NCBI RefSeq assembly: GCF_019947135.1
Contig: NZ_JAGSHT010000016.1
Location: 186,001 to 250,000, forward strand
Direction: 5' to 3'
DNA length: 64,000 nucleotides
From: Occultella gossypii
Lineage (GTDB): Bacteria; Actinomycetota; Actinomycetes; Actinomycetales; Beutenbergiaceae
Shown here piece after piece: positions 16,322 to 24,894 of the stretch. Numbering within the stretch: the first letter of the stretch is position 1; each line of letters begins with the position of its first letter. The position numbers were made by a program, and so were the translations under genes. The notes under the pieces were generated by a model. The model saw nothing but the letters and a program-made list of their open reading frames with translations. It ran no database searches and was not told the DNA's origin.

Positions 16322-17644
16322 TCAGGCCTCGACGGCGTGGGTCTCCTCGTGCGTGGTCGTCCAGAACCGGGCAGTGGCCACGAGCCCGAGCACCAGCAGC
16401 ACCGAGGTCAGCAGGAAGGGCCAGCTGCGGTCCATGCCGGACAGCCAGCCACTGATCCATCCGAAGGGGGCGATGGCGAGCATCACCGTGGTGCGCTGGA
16501 TGGCCATCACGCGGGATCGTTCGTTTCGATCCACGTGAAGTGCCACCAGCGACTCCGACAGCATGAACAGGATCCCGGCACCGAAGGCGTCGAGCAGCAG
16601 GCAGCCGGCGAGGAGGAGGTAGGTCGACGCAGCAGCGGCGGCGTCAGGGGCGGGGATGCTCACGAGCAGCAACTGCCCGGCGAGGTACACGGAGAAGCCG
16701 ATGAGAGTCGGCACCTTCAGCGCACTGGCACGCGTGAGCCGCGGGATGATCGTGAAGAAGAACAGCACGGACAGCAGCGACCGAACCATGGGGAAGAACG
16801 GCAGGAGCGCGTCGGGCACGCCGAGACGCTGGTTGATCACGATCTGCCAGAAGATGCCGTTCACGAGGGCGACGGCGCCCACGAGCACCGCGATCACCAA
16901 GGAGAAGATGGTGCCCTTCGAGCGGACGATCAGAGAGAGCACCGTGCGGTACTCCCAGAGCGATCTCCAGATGCTGATCCCGCGCGTCTGCTCCATCCGG
17001 ACCAGTCCGGTCGCCGTCTCGGTGGTGTAGCGGTACAGGAGCCAGACCTTCAACGAGATGATGACGAACGCGTTGAGGTAGAGGATCCGCACCGCGAGTT
17101 CCAGGCCGAGGTTCACGACGAGCAGGGCAGCGATCGGCGCGAAGAGTGCCGAGAATTCGCCTGCCACCTTGACCAGCGAGTAGACCTTGGGGATCTCGGA
17201 CCGGTCGACATCCTCCACGAGCAGGCAGTCCCACGAGTTCTGGGTGACCTGCCAGACACCGTTGATGACGGAAGCGATCAGGAACCACCAGAAGTCCTGC
17301 GCGAACGCCCAGATCAGACAGGGGATCGCCCAGGCGATGATGTCGAACAGCGCCGTGGTTCGGCGACGCCCGAGCTTGTCCGTGATCACACCGCTGAGCA
17401 GCCCGAAGACCACCTGCGACAGGATCGAGATGGTCGCCAACAGACCGATCTGGTTGTCGTTCACGCCCAGGGCCAGCATGAACACCGATGCGTAGGGCAG
17501 CACCAGCATCATCGACAGGCCCCACAGGGGCTCGGTGTAGACGGCGGCACGACCGTTGCCTCGGAGGTTGAGGAGGGTGGCGATCATCGGGTTGCGGGGG
17601 CGCTGCACCGCAGGAGTCAACCGCTTCGCCCCTCGGTTGTCCAT
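16322..17644 (-). CDS. MFS transporter
   Basis: 440 residues, about 12 membrane helices. The loop between helices 2 and 3 has the MFS motif (GVITDKLGRRR). No drug- or sugar-specific signature is recognised. Convergent with the LacI-XRE gene (19-bp gap), so its link to locus A is positional only. It could carry a product of the locus A FAD enzyme, but may equally be unrelated. Confidence 0.82.
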   Translation of the reverse strand: MDNRGAKRLTPAVQRPRNPMIATLLNLRGNGRAAVYTEPLWGLSMMLVLPYASVFMLALGVNDNQIGLLATISILSQVVFGLLSGVITDKLGRRRTTALFDIIAWAIPCLIWAFAQDFWWFLIASVINGVWQVTQNSWDCLLVEDVDRSEIPKVYSLVKVAGEFSALFAPIAALLVVNLGLELAVRILYLNAFVIISLKVWLLYRYTTETATGLVRMEQTRGISIWRSLWEYRTVLSLIVRSKGTIFSLVIAVLVGAVALVNGIFWQIVINQRLGVPDALLPFFPMVRSLLSVLFFFTIIPRLTRASALKVPTLIGFSVYLAGQLLLVSIPAPDAAAAASTYLLLAGCLLLDAFGAGILFMLSESLVALHVDRNERSRVMAIQRTTVMLAIAPFGWISGWLSGMDRSWPFLLTSVLLVLGLVATARFWTTTHEETHAVEA

Positions 17645-17724
17645 TCCCGTGGGGTCGCCGGGCCCGTGCGCGCGCCTGCCGCGGTCGGACCCGCCCGCGG
17701 AAGGCAGGGCATCTCGACGGCGGT

Positions 17725-18366
17725 TCAGGCCGGGCGGTAGGCAGCGACGATCAGGCGGGCGGTGTTCTCGGCATGGCGGCGCAGTTCGGCTCTGGCGGGG
17801 ATGGCGTCATCGCCGAGCAGCATCGCCCGGTTCACCGGACCGGACATGATGAGCCAGTTGAACTGCTCGGCGGCCAGGCGAGGGTCGTCGACGCGCAACA
17901 GCCCGTCGGCGCTCAGCCGCGCGAAGACGTCCGTCATCGAGTCCAACGCACGTTGGGGGCCGTGGTCGTAGAGCGCCCTGGCGAGCTCCGGGAAGCGGGC
18001 GGCCTCGCCGATGACGAGCCGGCGGACCTGCACCACCTGGGGGGTCAGCACCGACATCAGCTGCCGGAGGGCGTAGTCGCGGAGGTAGTCGGTGAGCTGT
18101 TCGGTGTCCCGGACGTCCGGCGGGGCATCGTGCACGCCGTCGCCCGCGCGCACGGTCATGGAGGTGACGATCTCGACGAAGAGCGCCTCCTTGCTGCCGA
18201 AGTGCTTGTAGACCGTCTGCTTCGAGACCTTGGATGCGGTGGCGATCTCGTCCATGTTGGTGCCGAGATAGCCGTCACGGAGGAAGGCCTCCTGTGCGGC
18301 GGCGAGCATCGCCGCGCGACGCTGCGCGGAGCGGCTGGTCTGCGCGCGCTCTTCGGTATCGGCCAT
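17725..18366 (-). CDS. TetR/AcrR-family transcriptional regulator
   Basis: 213 residues. Classic TetR DNA-binding domain (MDEIATASKVSKQTVYKHFG, about residues 35-54) and a C-terminal helical domain of the AcrR type. GAGGAG lies 6 nt before ATG 18366. Divergent from a DUF1905/hydrolase operon; two direct repeats in the gap are probable operators, so it likely represses that operon and itself. Confidence 0.9.
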   Translation of the reverse strand: MADTEERAQTSRSAQRRAAMLAAAQEAFLRDGYLGTNMDEIATASKVSKQTVYKHFGSKEALFVEIVTSMTVRAGDGVHDAPPDVRDTEQLTDYLRDYALRQLMSVLTPQVVQVRRLVIGEAARFPELARALYDHGPQRALDSMTDVFARLSADGLLRVDDPRLAAEQFNWLIMSGPVNRAMLLGDDAIPARAELRRHAENTARLIVAAYRPA

Positions 18367-18386
18367 GTGGGTCTCCTCGGAGGTAC

Positions 18387-18449
18387 TTGACCAGACAGTA
18401 CTGCACGGTCTAGTTTCATCCAAACAAGAACTGTACGGTCTAGTTCCAT
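18387..18449. promoter_or_regulatory. Promoter with two operator repeats 30 bp apart
   Basis: ACTGCACGGTCTAGTTTCAT (18400-18419) is repeated with two changes at 18430-18449. The offset is exactly 30 bp, about three DNA turns. Each copy is a partial palindrome (AACTGTACGGTCTAGTT matches its complement at 12 of 17 positions). TTGACC (18387-18392) and TAGTTT (18411-18416), 18 bp apart, form a possible plus-strand promoter that the first copy covers. Confidence 0.65.
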
Positions 18450-18458
18450 GGAGGAGTA

Positions 18459-18740
18459 ATGCCAGACCCCATCGACACCACGTTCACGGGTCCGCTCAGC
18501 AGGGACGAGGAGACTCCCGGCGCATGGACGATCGTGGTCATGCCCGGCTCGGGCGAGTACTTCGGGACGCGCAGGCCCGTGAAGGTCCGTGGCGAGATGG
18601 ACGGGCATCCGTTCGCCGCCACCCTGTTGCCCATGGGCGACGGCACCCACATGGTGCCCGTCAAGGCCGCCCTGCGTGAAGCTCTCGGCAAGACCGACGG
18701 AGACCCCGTGACGGTCCATCTCACCGAACGGGTCGGCTGA
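18459..18740 (+). CDS. DUF1905-domain protein
   Basis: 93 residues, a small beta-barrel protein of the DUF1905 family (FTGPLSRDE ... PGSGEYFGTRRPVKVRGEMD). The molecular role is unknown. GGAGGAG precedes the ATG by 3-4 nt. Two bases separate it from the hydrolase gene, so the two form an operon controlled by the divergent TetR gene. Confidence 0.85.
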   Translation: MPDPIDTTFTGPLSRDEETPGAWTIVVMPGSGEYFGTRRPVKVRGEMDGHPFAATLLPMGDGTHMVPVKAALREALGKTDGDPVTVHLTERVG

Positions 18741-18742
18741 CC

Positions 18743-19558
18743 ATGTCCACGACACTCACCAGCGGTGCCAACGACCTGGTCGCGTTCGACAGGCGCGGCG
18801 ATGGACCGGCCATCGTGTTCGTGGCCGGCGCGGGGCCGTTCCGAGCGATCGACCCCTGGACGACCGAGACCGCGGAACGCGCCGCCGCCGCGGGTCTCAC
18901 CACGATCGTCTACGACCGCCTCGGACGCGGCGAGTCGGTCGCCGCCGGGGTGATCGATCTCGATCGGGAGCTCGCGGCGATCGCGGCACTGATCGACGAG
19001 GTCGGGGGAAGCGCCGTGCTCTGCGGTCACTCGTCCGGGTGCACCATCGCGCTCGCCGCCGCGGTGCGCGGACTCCCGGTCGACGGACTGATGCTCTGGG
19101 AGGCACCGATCGGCGGGCAGGCGGGCGGCGCCGCGGCCTGGGCCGCTGAGGTGCTGCGCCGCATCGACGGCGGCGACCTCGAGGGCGCCCTCACGCACTA
19201 CATGAAGGACATGCCCCCTGAGTGGCTCGATGGCGCCAGGCGATCACCGATGTGGGAGGCGATGGTCGCCGGCGTCGTGAGCTACGTCGCGGACGCGCAG
19301 TCGCTCGCCTGGATCGAGTCCGAGCCGTTGCCGGACCTCCTCGCCGGCATCCGGGTGCCGGTGGCGTTCCTGACCGGAACACACACCTTCCCGATGATGC
19401 TCGACGCGGCGCGCGCCGTCGTCGCGGCGATCCCTGGCGCGACCCACGCTTCGATCGATGGCAAGGATCACGCCTGGAATCCCGCGGCGATGGCGGACGA
19501 GGCGGTGCGCTTCGTGACCGGGCGAACCCGTCGAGACGGCCCGCCGCTGCTTGCGTGA
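18743..19558 (+). CDS. Alpha/beta-hydrolase
   Basis: 271 residues. Nucleophile elbow GHSSG (Ser near residue 96), oxyanion-side segment FVAGAGPF, and likely base His in DGKDHAWNP near the C-terminus. No signal peptide, so it acts in the cytoplasm. Substrate unknown. Co-transcribed with the DUF1905 gene under TetR control, which suggests an inducible detoxification function. Confidence 0.88.
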   Translation: MSTTLTSGANDLVAFDRRGDGPAIVFVAGAGPFRAIDPWTTETAERAAAAGLTTIVYDRLGRGESVAAGVIDLDRELAAIAALIDEVGGSAVLCGHSSGCTIALAAAVRGLPVDGLMLWEAPIGGQAGGAAAWAAEVLRRIDGGDLEGALTHYMKDMPPEWLDGARRSPMWEAMVAGVVSYVADAQSLAWIESEPLPDLLAGIRVPVAFLTGTHTFPMMLDAARAVVAAIPGATHASIDGKDHAWNPAAMADEAVRFVTGRTRRDGPPLLA

Positions 19559-19580
19559 GGCCCGGATCGCGTCGGCAGTG

Positions 19581-20525
19581 TCAGTGAAGCAGCCCGAGCA
19601 GCGGCTGACCTGAGCGATATCTCCTGAGATTCTCATTGATCAGCCCGCTCGTGCCGTACGGACGCCCGCCAGCACTGTGTGGGGTGAGGATCACGTTCGG
19701 CAGGCCCCAGAGCGGCGAGTCCTCGGGCAGTGGCTCCGTCGCGAACACGTCCAGGGCGGCGCCGGCTATGGCCCCCTCCTCGAGCACGCCGATCAGGTCT
19801 GCCTCGACCACGGTCCGGCCTCTGCCGACGTTCACGAACCATGAATCCGCCGGCATCATCTCGAGGATCCGACGGTCGATCACCCCGACCGTGTTCTCCC
19901 GGTCGGGCAGCACGGCGATCAGCGCGTCCGCGTCGGCCAGGACGGACGCGGCGTCGGCAACGTCACTGATCTCGATCCCGTCACGGACGCCGCTGGTGCG
20001 CCCGATCCCCCGAACCGAACCCCCGAGAGCCTGCAGGTACGTCGCCACCGTCGCACCGATGCGCCCCAGACCCCAGATCACGAACCTCGACCCGTGGATC
20101 TGCGTGAACCCGGATCTTGTGACCAGCTGGTTGCCCGTGACCGCCGTGGCCCAGCGGCCCTGCAACTGAGCGTCCCGCGCCAGATCCAGCCGCCGCGCCG
20201 CCGCGAGCAGCAGCGCGACGCAATGCTCGGCGACCGGCACGTTGTGCAGGTCGATGCCCCGCGTGATGGCGACCTCCGGCGCGAAGCCGGCGGTCAGGAA
20301 CGATTCCGGGCCCGAACCCAGTGCCTGGACCCACCGCAGGCTCGGCAACGTCCCGGCGATCTCCACGAGCTTGTCCCGCGGGTTCATCCACGCGACCACC
20401 ACCTCGGCGTCCCGGTGCTCGTCCGGGATCGGCGCCTCGGGGTCATAGGAGACCACCCGGACGTCCGACTGGTCGGGGTCGAGTTCCAGCCCGTCCGGCA
20501 CCGACGTCGGCATCAGCAGTTTCAT
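19581..20525 (-). CDS. D-isomer-specific 2-hydroxyacid dehydrogenase (locus B)
   Basis: 314 residues. NAD-binding motif WGLGRIGATVATYLQALGG (about 150), catalytic Arg region NVGRGRTVVEADL and a C-terminal His in LTPHSAGGRPYG. Family members interconvert 2-keto acids and D-2-hydroxy acids. It is last in a minus-strand run that starts with the dehydratase at 26232, following the RraA-like gene by 51 bp, so it probably reduces a keto acid made in that pathway. Confidence 0.88.
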   Translation of the reverse strand: MKLLMPTSVPDGLELDPDQSDVRVVSYDPEAPIPDEHRDAEVVVAWMNPRDKLVEIAGTLPSLRWVQALGSGPESFLTAGFAPEVAITRGIDLHNVPVAEHCVALLLAAARRLDLARDAQLQGRWATAVTGNQLVTRSGFTQIHGSRFVIWGLGRIGATVATYLQALGGSVRGIGRTSGVRDGIEISDVADAASVLADADALIAVLPDRENTVGVIDRRILEMMPADSWFVNVGRGRTVVEADLIGVLEEGAIAGAALDVFATEPLPEDSPLWGLPNVILTPHSAGGRPYGTSGLINENLRRYRSGQPLLGLLH

Positions 20526-20576
20526 GGGCCTTCGCCGCCTTCGGCCGTGGGATCGCCGGTCAGTCCGAGCGAGGCG

Positions 20577-21365
20577 TCAGTGCCCATTCGACCGGGCCCA
20601 TTCCTCGTACTCGGGCCGGGCCGCCTCGGAGAGTGGGTAGTAGCGGCGCATGTCGCCGCCCTCGAGCAGCCGCAGCCGGGAGAACTCCTCCCAGTCGTGG
20701 TGCGAGGAGGACCGCGCGATCACCTCGTCCACCAGGGCGGCCGGCACCACGACGGCGCCGTCGGCATCGGCGACGATGGCATCACCGGGGATGACCGTGG
20801 CCTCGCCGCAGGCGATCGGGCTGTTGTAGTCGAACGGCATCAGGTCGGTCTGGGTGTGGAAGTTCGGCGTGGTTCCCCGCGCCCAGACCGGCAGGCCGAG
20901 GTTGCGCACGGACGGCCAGTCGCGGATGCAACCGTCGACGACGAGCCCGACGCCACCGCGGCCGAGCAGGTAGGTGAGCATCATCTCGCCGAACAGTCCC
21001 GAGGACATGTTCCCGCGTCCGTCCACCACGACGATGTCCCCCGGCTCCACCGCGTACAGGACGTGCCGGTGCAGCTGCACCTCCGGGTCGGCGTACTCGT
21101 CGACCCGGTACAGGTCCTCACGCTTGGGCATGAACTTCAGGGTCAGCGCAGTGCCGGCGACCGCGTCGCCGTCGGTGAGCTGCCCGATGCCGGTGAGGTG
21201 CGCGTCGCGGATGCCGAGCTTCGACAACTGGCTGCTGACCGTCGCCGATCCGATCGCCGCGAGAGCCTCGCGCTGCTCCTGGGTGATACGCGGGATCGGC
21301 GTGTCCGCCGTCGTCGTCGCCGTGGGTGCCACGCTCTGAGCCGGCACATTCTCCGTCGCTACCAT
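20577..21365 (-). CDS. RraA-like / HMG-aldolase-family protein (locus B)
   Basis: 262 residues. Contains the family hallmark DGCIRDWPSVRNLGLPVWAR, with the Arg-Asp pair that binds metal and a pyruvate-like substrate, and GDAIVADADGAVVVP. Relatives cleave 4-hydroxy-4-methyl-2-oxoglutarate or decarboxylate oxaloacetate; others bind RNase E. In a sugar-acid operon an aldolase or decarboxylase role is more likely. ATG 21365 has GGAAG 5 nt upstream and is preferred over a TTG at 21377. Confidence 0.85.
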   Translation of the reverse strand: MVATENVPAQSVAPTATTTADTPIPRITQEQREALAAIGSATVSSQLSKLGIRDAHLTGIGQLTDGDAVAGTALTLKFMPKREDLYRVDEYADPEVQLHRHVLYAVEPGDIVVVDGRGNMSSGLFGEMMLTYLLGRGGVGLVVDGCIRDWPSVRNLGLPVWARGTTPNFHTQTDLMPFDYNSPIACGEATVIPGDAIVADADGAVVVPAALVDEVIARSSSHHDWEEFSRLRLLEGGDMRRYYPLSEAARPEYEEWARSNGH

Positions 21366-21406
21366 CAAGTCTTCCAAACCTTTCGAAATGTGTTGTCGCA
21401 GTGGGT

Positions 21407-21422
21407 GGCGGAGGAGTCCGCC
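21407..21422. other. Short stem-loop between the SDR and RraA-like genes
   Basis: GGCGGA (21407-21412) and TCCGCC (21417-21422) form a 6-bp stem with a 4-nt loop within the 68-bp gap inside the operon. It may adjust mRNA stability or cause partial termination; nothing shows which. Confidence 0.35.
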
Positions 21423-21433
21423 TCATGGCTGAG

Positions 21434-22240
21434 CTATGGACCCCACCCCAGTTCCGCTTCCGCGAAGGACGTGTCGAACAGCCCGCGAACGCCGGTGAGC
21501 CGGCCGTCGCAGGGAGTGTCCGGCCAGTGTCGGCGCACCAGTTCGCGGGGGTCTGCGTGCATCGCGTTGTCGGTCGCGACCAGGTATCCGAAGTGCACGC
21601 CGGGCAGCGGTGCGGCACAGGCCCGCACGAGGGCGGCGGCCGTCTGCTCGGGCGGCGAATAGCCCCAGAGATTGCGGCGGCCCCGGTCCGGGGACCGTTC
21701 GTAGGCCCCGAGCTGGACCTCGCGCGGTTGGACGGCGTGGATCCTCAGGCACACCATGGAACGGTCGTCGCCGTGGATCCGCCCGAAGTAGCGGACCTGC
21801 TGCTCCATCACCCACTTGGACAGCGAGTACTCGTCGCGGGCCTGGCTCGCCTGCTCGAAGTCGACGGGAAAGCGGTCATAGCCGGCGATCTCACTGAACT
21901 CCCCGCCGATCGCATTGATGCTCGACGCCACCACGACCTTCGCGATCCCGAGGTCGGCGGCCGCGGACAGCACGTTGAAACTCATCGTGGTGTTCTCGGC
22001 GTAGACCATGCCGGGCCGGTCCGCGACCGGCTTCGGGTGGGCCGCCAGATGAACGACGGCGTCCGCGCGCTCGAGCGCGCGGGCGGCGGCCTCGTAGTCG
22101 CGCAGGTCGGCACGGACGTCGACGCCGGAATCCGCCCGGACATCGATCGTCCTCGGCCGGTGGCCCGCGGCCGTGACCGCGCGGACCACGTACCGGCCGA
22201 GGACGCCGGCGGCGCCGGTGACGGCGATCTCCAGGCTCAC
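21434..22240 (-). CDS. NAD-dependent epimerase/dehydrogenase, uronate-dehydrogenase-like SDR (locus B)
   Basis: 268 residues, extended SDR fold. TGAAGVLGRYVVRAV binds NAD (residues 8-22), DAVVHLAAHP follows strand 4, and the catalytic Tyr-Lys pair is YSLSK (near 145). The pattern is closest, in my reading, to uronate dehydrogenases, which oxidise C1 of hexuronic acids. The GTG start overlaps the TGA of the aldo/keto reductase gene (GTGA), proving co-translation within the operon. Confidence 0.82.
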   Translation of the reverse strand: MSLEIAVTGAAGVLGRYVVRAVTAAGHRPRTIDVRADSGVDVRADLRDYEAAARALERADAVVHLAAHPKPVADRPGMVYAENTTMSFNVLSAAADLGIAKVVVASSINAIGGEFSEIAGYDRFPVDFEQASQARDEYSLSKWVMEQQVRYFGRIHGDDRSMVCLRIHAVQPREVQLGAYERSPDRGRRNLWGYSPPEQTAAALVRACAAPLPGVHFGYLVATDNAMHADPRELVRRHWPDTPCDGRLTGVRGLFDTSFAEAELGWGP

Positions 22241-23103
22241 TGCTCGGGCAGAGCGTTCGTGGGTGGCGCGTCGGGGTGGCTGCCGAGCCGGAGGTCCTCG
22301 TTCATCGCGTCGACCGCGGCCAGGTCCGCCTCCGGCATCTCGAAGTCCAGATCGATGTTCTGAGCGATGCGCTCGGCGTTGGTCGACTTCGGAATGACGA
22401 TCCGTCCGCGTGCGAGGTGCCAGTTCAGCACGACCTGGGCGGCACCGACCCCGTGCTTCGCGCTCAGCGCGGCTACCGTCGGGTGTTCCAGGACGCGTCC
22501 CTTGCCTAGCGGCGCCCAGGCCTGGGTGACGATCCCGTGCTCGCGCTGGTAGGCCTCGAGCTCGGGCTGCTGGAACAAGGGGTGGCACTCGATCTGGTTC
22601 ACGACCGGGACCTCGTCGAAGTTCTCGACGACGGCCCGCAGGTGTTTGACCATGAAGTTCGAGACGCCGATCGCGCGTACGTCGCCGCGCTTGCGCAGTT
22701 CGATCAGCGCGGACCAGCTCTCCAGCATCCGCTCGACGGGTGCGACCGGCCAGTGGATCAGGTACAGGTCCACGCGGTCGACCCCGAGCCGGGCGCGGCT
22801 GGCCTCGAACGCGTCGATCGTCGGCTGGTACCCGTGGTCGCCGTTCCACACCTTGGTGGTCAGGAAGACCTCGTCCCGGTCGATCCCGGACTCCCGGACG
22901 GCCCGGCCGATCGCCGCCTCGTTGCCGTACACGGAGGCCGTGTCGATCAGTCGGTAGCCGGACCGCAGTGCGGCCTTGACCGTCGCATCGGTCTCGTCCG
23001 GCCCCAGCCGCAGGGAGCCGAGGCCCACCTTCGGGATGCTCGTGCCATCCAGCAGTTCGGTTCGTTCGCTCACTGCGTTCATCACCTTGTCCGTTTCGCT
23101 CAT
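22237..23103 (-). CDS. Aldo/keto reductase (locus B)
   Basis: 288 residues. The catalytic tetrad is visible: Asp in LIDTASVYGNE, Tyr four residues later, Lys in LTTKVWNG and His in YLIHWP; the cofactor loop VIPKSTNAERIAQN favours NADPH. Family members reduce aldehydes and ketoses. ATG overlaps the stop of the DAK gene (ATGA) and its own stop overlaps the SDR start, so the three genes are translated together. Confidence 0.88.
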   Translation of the reverse strand: MSETDKVMNAVSERTELLDGTSIPKVGLGSLRLGPDETDATVKAALRSGYRLIDTASVYGNEAAIGRAVRESGIDRDEVFLTTKVWNGDHGYQPTIDAFEASRARLGVDRVDLYLIHWPVAPVERMLESWSALIELRKRGDVRAIGVSNFMVKHLRAVVENFDEVPVVNQIECHPLFQQPELEAYQREHGIVTQAWAPLGKGRVLEHPTVAALSAKHGVGAAQVVLNWHLARGRIVIPKSTNAERIAQNIDLDFEMPEADLAAVDAMNEDLRLGSHPDAPPTNALPEQ

Positions 23104-24845
23104 GACGTCGGTTCTCCGGCCGGCGCCGCGGCCGGGTCGTGCTGGAGGGATTCGGCGACGGCCCGGGCGACGATCCCGAAGGAGACGGCGCCGGCGTCGG
23201 GCGTCCCGATGGTCCTGGTGCCGTGTGTCCGGGCCCGCCCCTTGGTGGCGACCAGGTCCGCGGTCGCCTCGGCGGCGGCCTCGGCGACGGCGGTCGCGCG
23301 GACCAGGGTCTGGGCGAACGGGGCGTCCGGCTCGGCCTCGAAGACCTGCACGAACGGCTCGATCGCGTCGACCATGGTCTTGTCACCCGGTCGGGCGCCA
23401 CCGAGTTCGACGATGGCGTCGCGCGCCCGGGTGAGGCCGTCCACCAGTTCGGCATCGGTGGGCGGACGGACGTCGCCGAGCGCGGACGCGAAGGCCTCGA
23501 GGGCCGCGCCCCAGAGCGCGCCGGACGTGCCGCCCGCCTTGTCCGACCAGGCCGCGCCCGCGGCTCTGACCACGGCGCCGACGGCGGCGCCCGCCTCCGT
23601 CGCGGACGTGGCCGCCTCATGGGCCGCCGCCAGGCCGCGCACCATGCCACGCCCGTGGTCACCGTCTCCGCCGACCCGGTCGAGCTGCGCCAGGCGTTCC
23701 TCGTGCTGGGCCACCGCCTCCGCGGCCGCACCGATGGCGGCGCGTGCCCTCGCGGCCAGCTCCTGCTGGGCGCGCGAGGCCTGCACCGGTGCGTCGGCAC
23801 CGGCCGCCACGGTCCCCGCGGACTGCTCGTCCGCCGTCGGCAGTGTTTCCCTGCGCAGGCTCGCCGTGCGCACCGGAGCGCTCCAGAGCGCCTCCAGGTC
23901 CGCGTCGAGGAACATCGTGCTGAGCGAGGCGCCGACCATGTCGAGGCTGGTCAACTGCTCCCCGACCACCGGGGCCACGATCTCTTGGCCGCTGGTCGCG
24001 AGCTCCTCCCGCACCCGTGCGTAGAGGACGAACAGCTCCTCGTGGCTGCAGCCGCCGAGGCTGTTCACCAGGACCGCGAGGCGGCCCTCGTAGCCGCCGT
24101 GCCCGGCCTCGGGCTCGTAGTCGAGGGTGGCCGCGACGAGCCGCCGGGCAAGGTCGGACGGCGTGCCCTGCTCCTGGGTCTCGAGTCCCGGCTCACCGTG
24201 GATCCCCAGGCCGATCGCGAGCTGCCCCTTCTCGACCGTGAACAGCGGTTCGGAGTCTCCGGGCAGGGTGCAGCCCGAGACGGCGGCGCCGAGGGAGACC
24301 GTCCGCTCGGCCGCGCGGGTGCCGAGGTGGGCGACCTCCTCGAGGCCGCGGCCCTCGGCGGCGGCCGCTCCGAGGACCTTGCACACGAACAGGGCACCGG
24401 CGATGCCCCGCCCGTCCGCCACCTCCCGCGACGTCCGGGACGCGATGTCGTCGGCGATCACGACCTCCTCGACCGCGATGCCCTCCGCCCGGAGCTGGCG
24501 GGCGGCTTCGCCGAAGTGGATACGGTCGCCGCTGTAGTTCAGGTAGGCGAGCAGGACGCCGCCACCGTTCTCCACCGCCAGGGCCGCACGGTGGATCTGC
24601 GCCGCCGAGGGCGAGGAGAAGATCTGGCCGGAGACGGCCGCGTCCAGCATGCCCGCGCCGACCCAGCCGGCGAAGCCGGGATAGTGCCCGCCGCCACCAC
24701 CCGCGACCACGGCCACGTGCCCGGCCGGGGTTCCCTCCCTGCGCACGACGGCGCCCTCCCGCAGCGCCACCAGTTCGGCGTTCGCGTGTACGTACCCCGA
24801 GAGCATGTCCTCGATGGAGTCAGCGCCCTTGCCTACGAACATCAT
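23100..24845 (-). CDS. Fused DhaK-DhaL type dihydroxyacetone-family kinase (locus B)
   Basis: 581 residues, ATP-dependent single-chain form. The DhaK part (1-330) has GGGGGHYPGFAGWVG and the substrate-binding His in GLGIHGEPG, which forms a hemiaminal with the ketose carbonyl. The DhaL part (about 370-570) has the Mg-ATP Asp cluster DRVGGDGDHGRGM and GGTSGALWG. Relatives phosphorylate dihydroxyacetone, erythrulose or similar short ketoses. AAGGG precedes tandem ATG codons at 24845 and 24842. In this operon it probably makes the phosphorylated end product of a sugar-acid route. Confidence 0.9.
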   Translation of the reverse strand: MMFVGKGADSIEDMLSGYVHANAELVALREGAVVRREGTPAGHVAVVAGGGGGHYPGFAGWVGAGMLDAAVSGQIFSSPSAAQIHRAALAVENGGGVLLAYLNYSGDRIHFGEAARQLRAEGIAVEEVVIADDIASRTSREVADGRGIAGALFVCKVLGAAAAEGRGLEEVAHLGTRAAERTVSLGAAVSGCTLPGDSEPLFTVEKGQLAIGLGIHGEPGLETQEQGTPSDLARRLVAATLDYEPEAGHGGYEGRLAVLVNSLGGCSHEELFVLYARVREELATSGQEIVAPVVGEQLTSLDMVGASLSTMFLDADLEALWSAPVRTASLRRETLPTADEQSAGTVAAGADAPVQASRAQQELAARARAAIGAAAEAVAQHEERLAQLDRVGGDGDHGRGMVRGLAAAHEAATSATEAGAAVGAVVRAAGAAWSDKAGGTSGALWGAALEAFASALGDVRPPTDAELVDGLTRARDAIVELGGARPGDKTMVDAIEPFVQVFEAEPDAPFAQTLVRATAVAEAAAEATADLVATKGRARTHGTRTIGTPDAGAVSFGIVARAVAESLQHDPAAAPAGEPTS

Positions 24846-24894
24846 GTTCCCTTCGTTCGTGCGGCCGCGTGGTGGCGGCCGTCGCTCGTGGAGG

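Noticed and set aside
21434-23800. 788-residue frame continuing upstream of the SDR gene
   Set aside because: The upstream part overlaps the aldo/keto reductase and DAK genes out of frame; the GTGA junction at 22237-22240 marks the real start.
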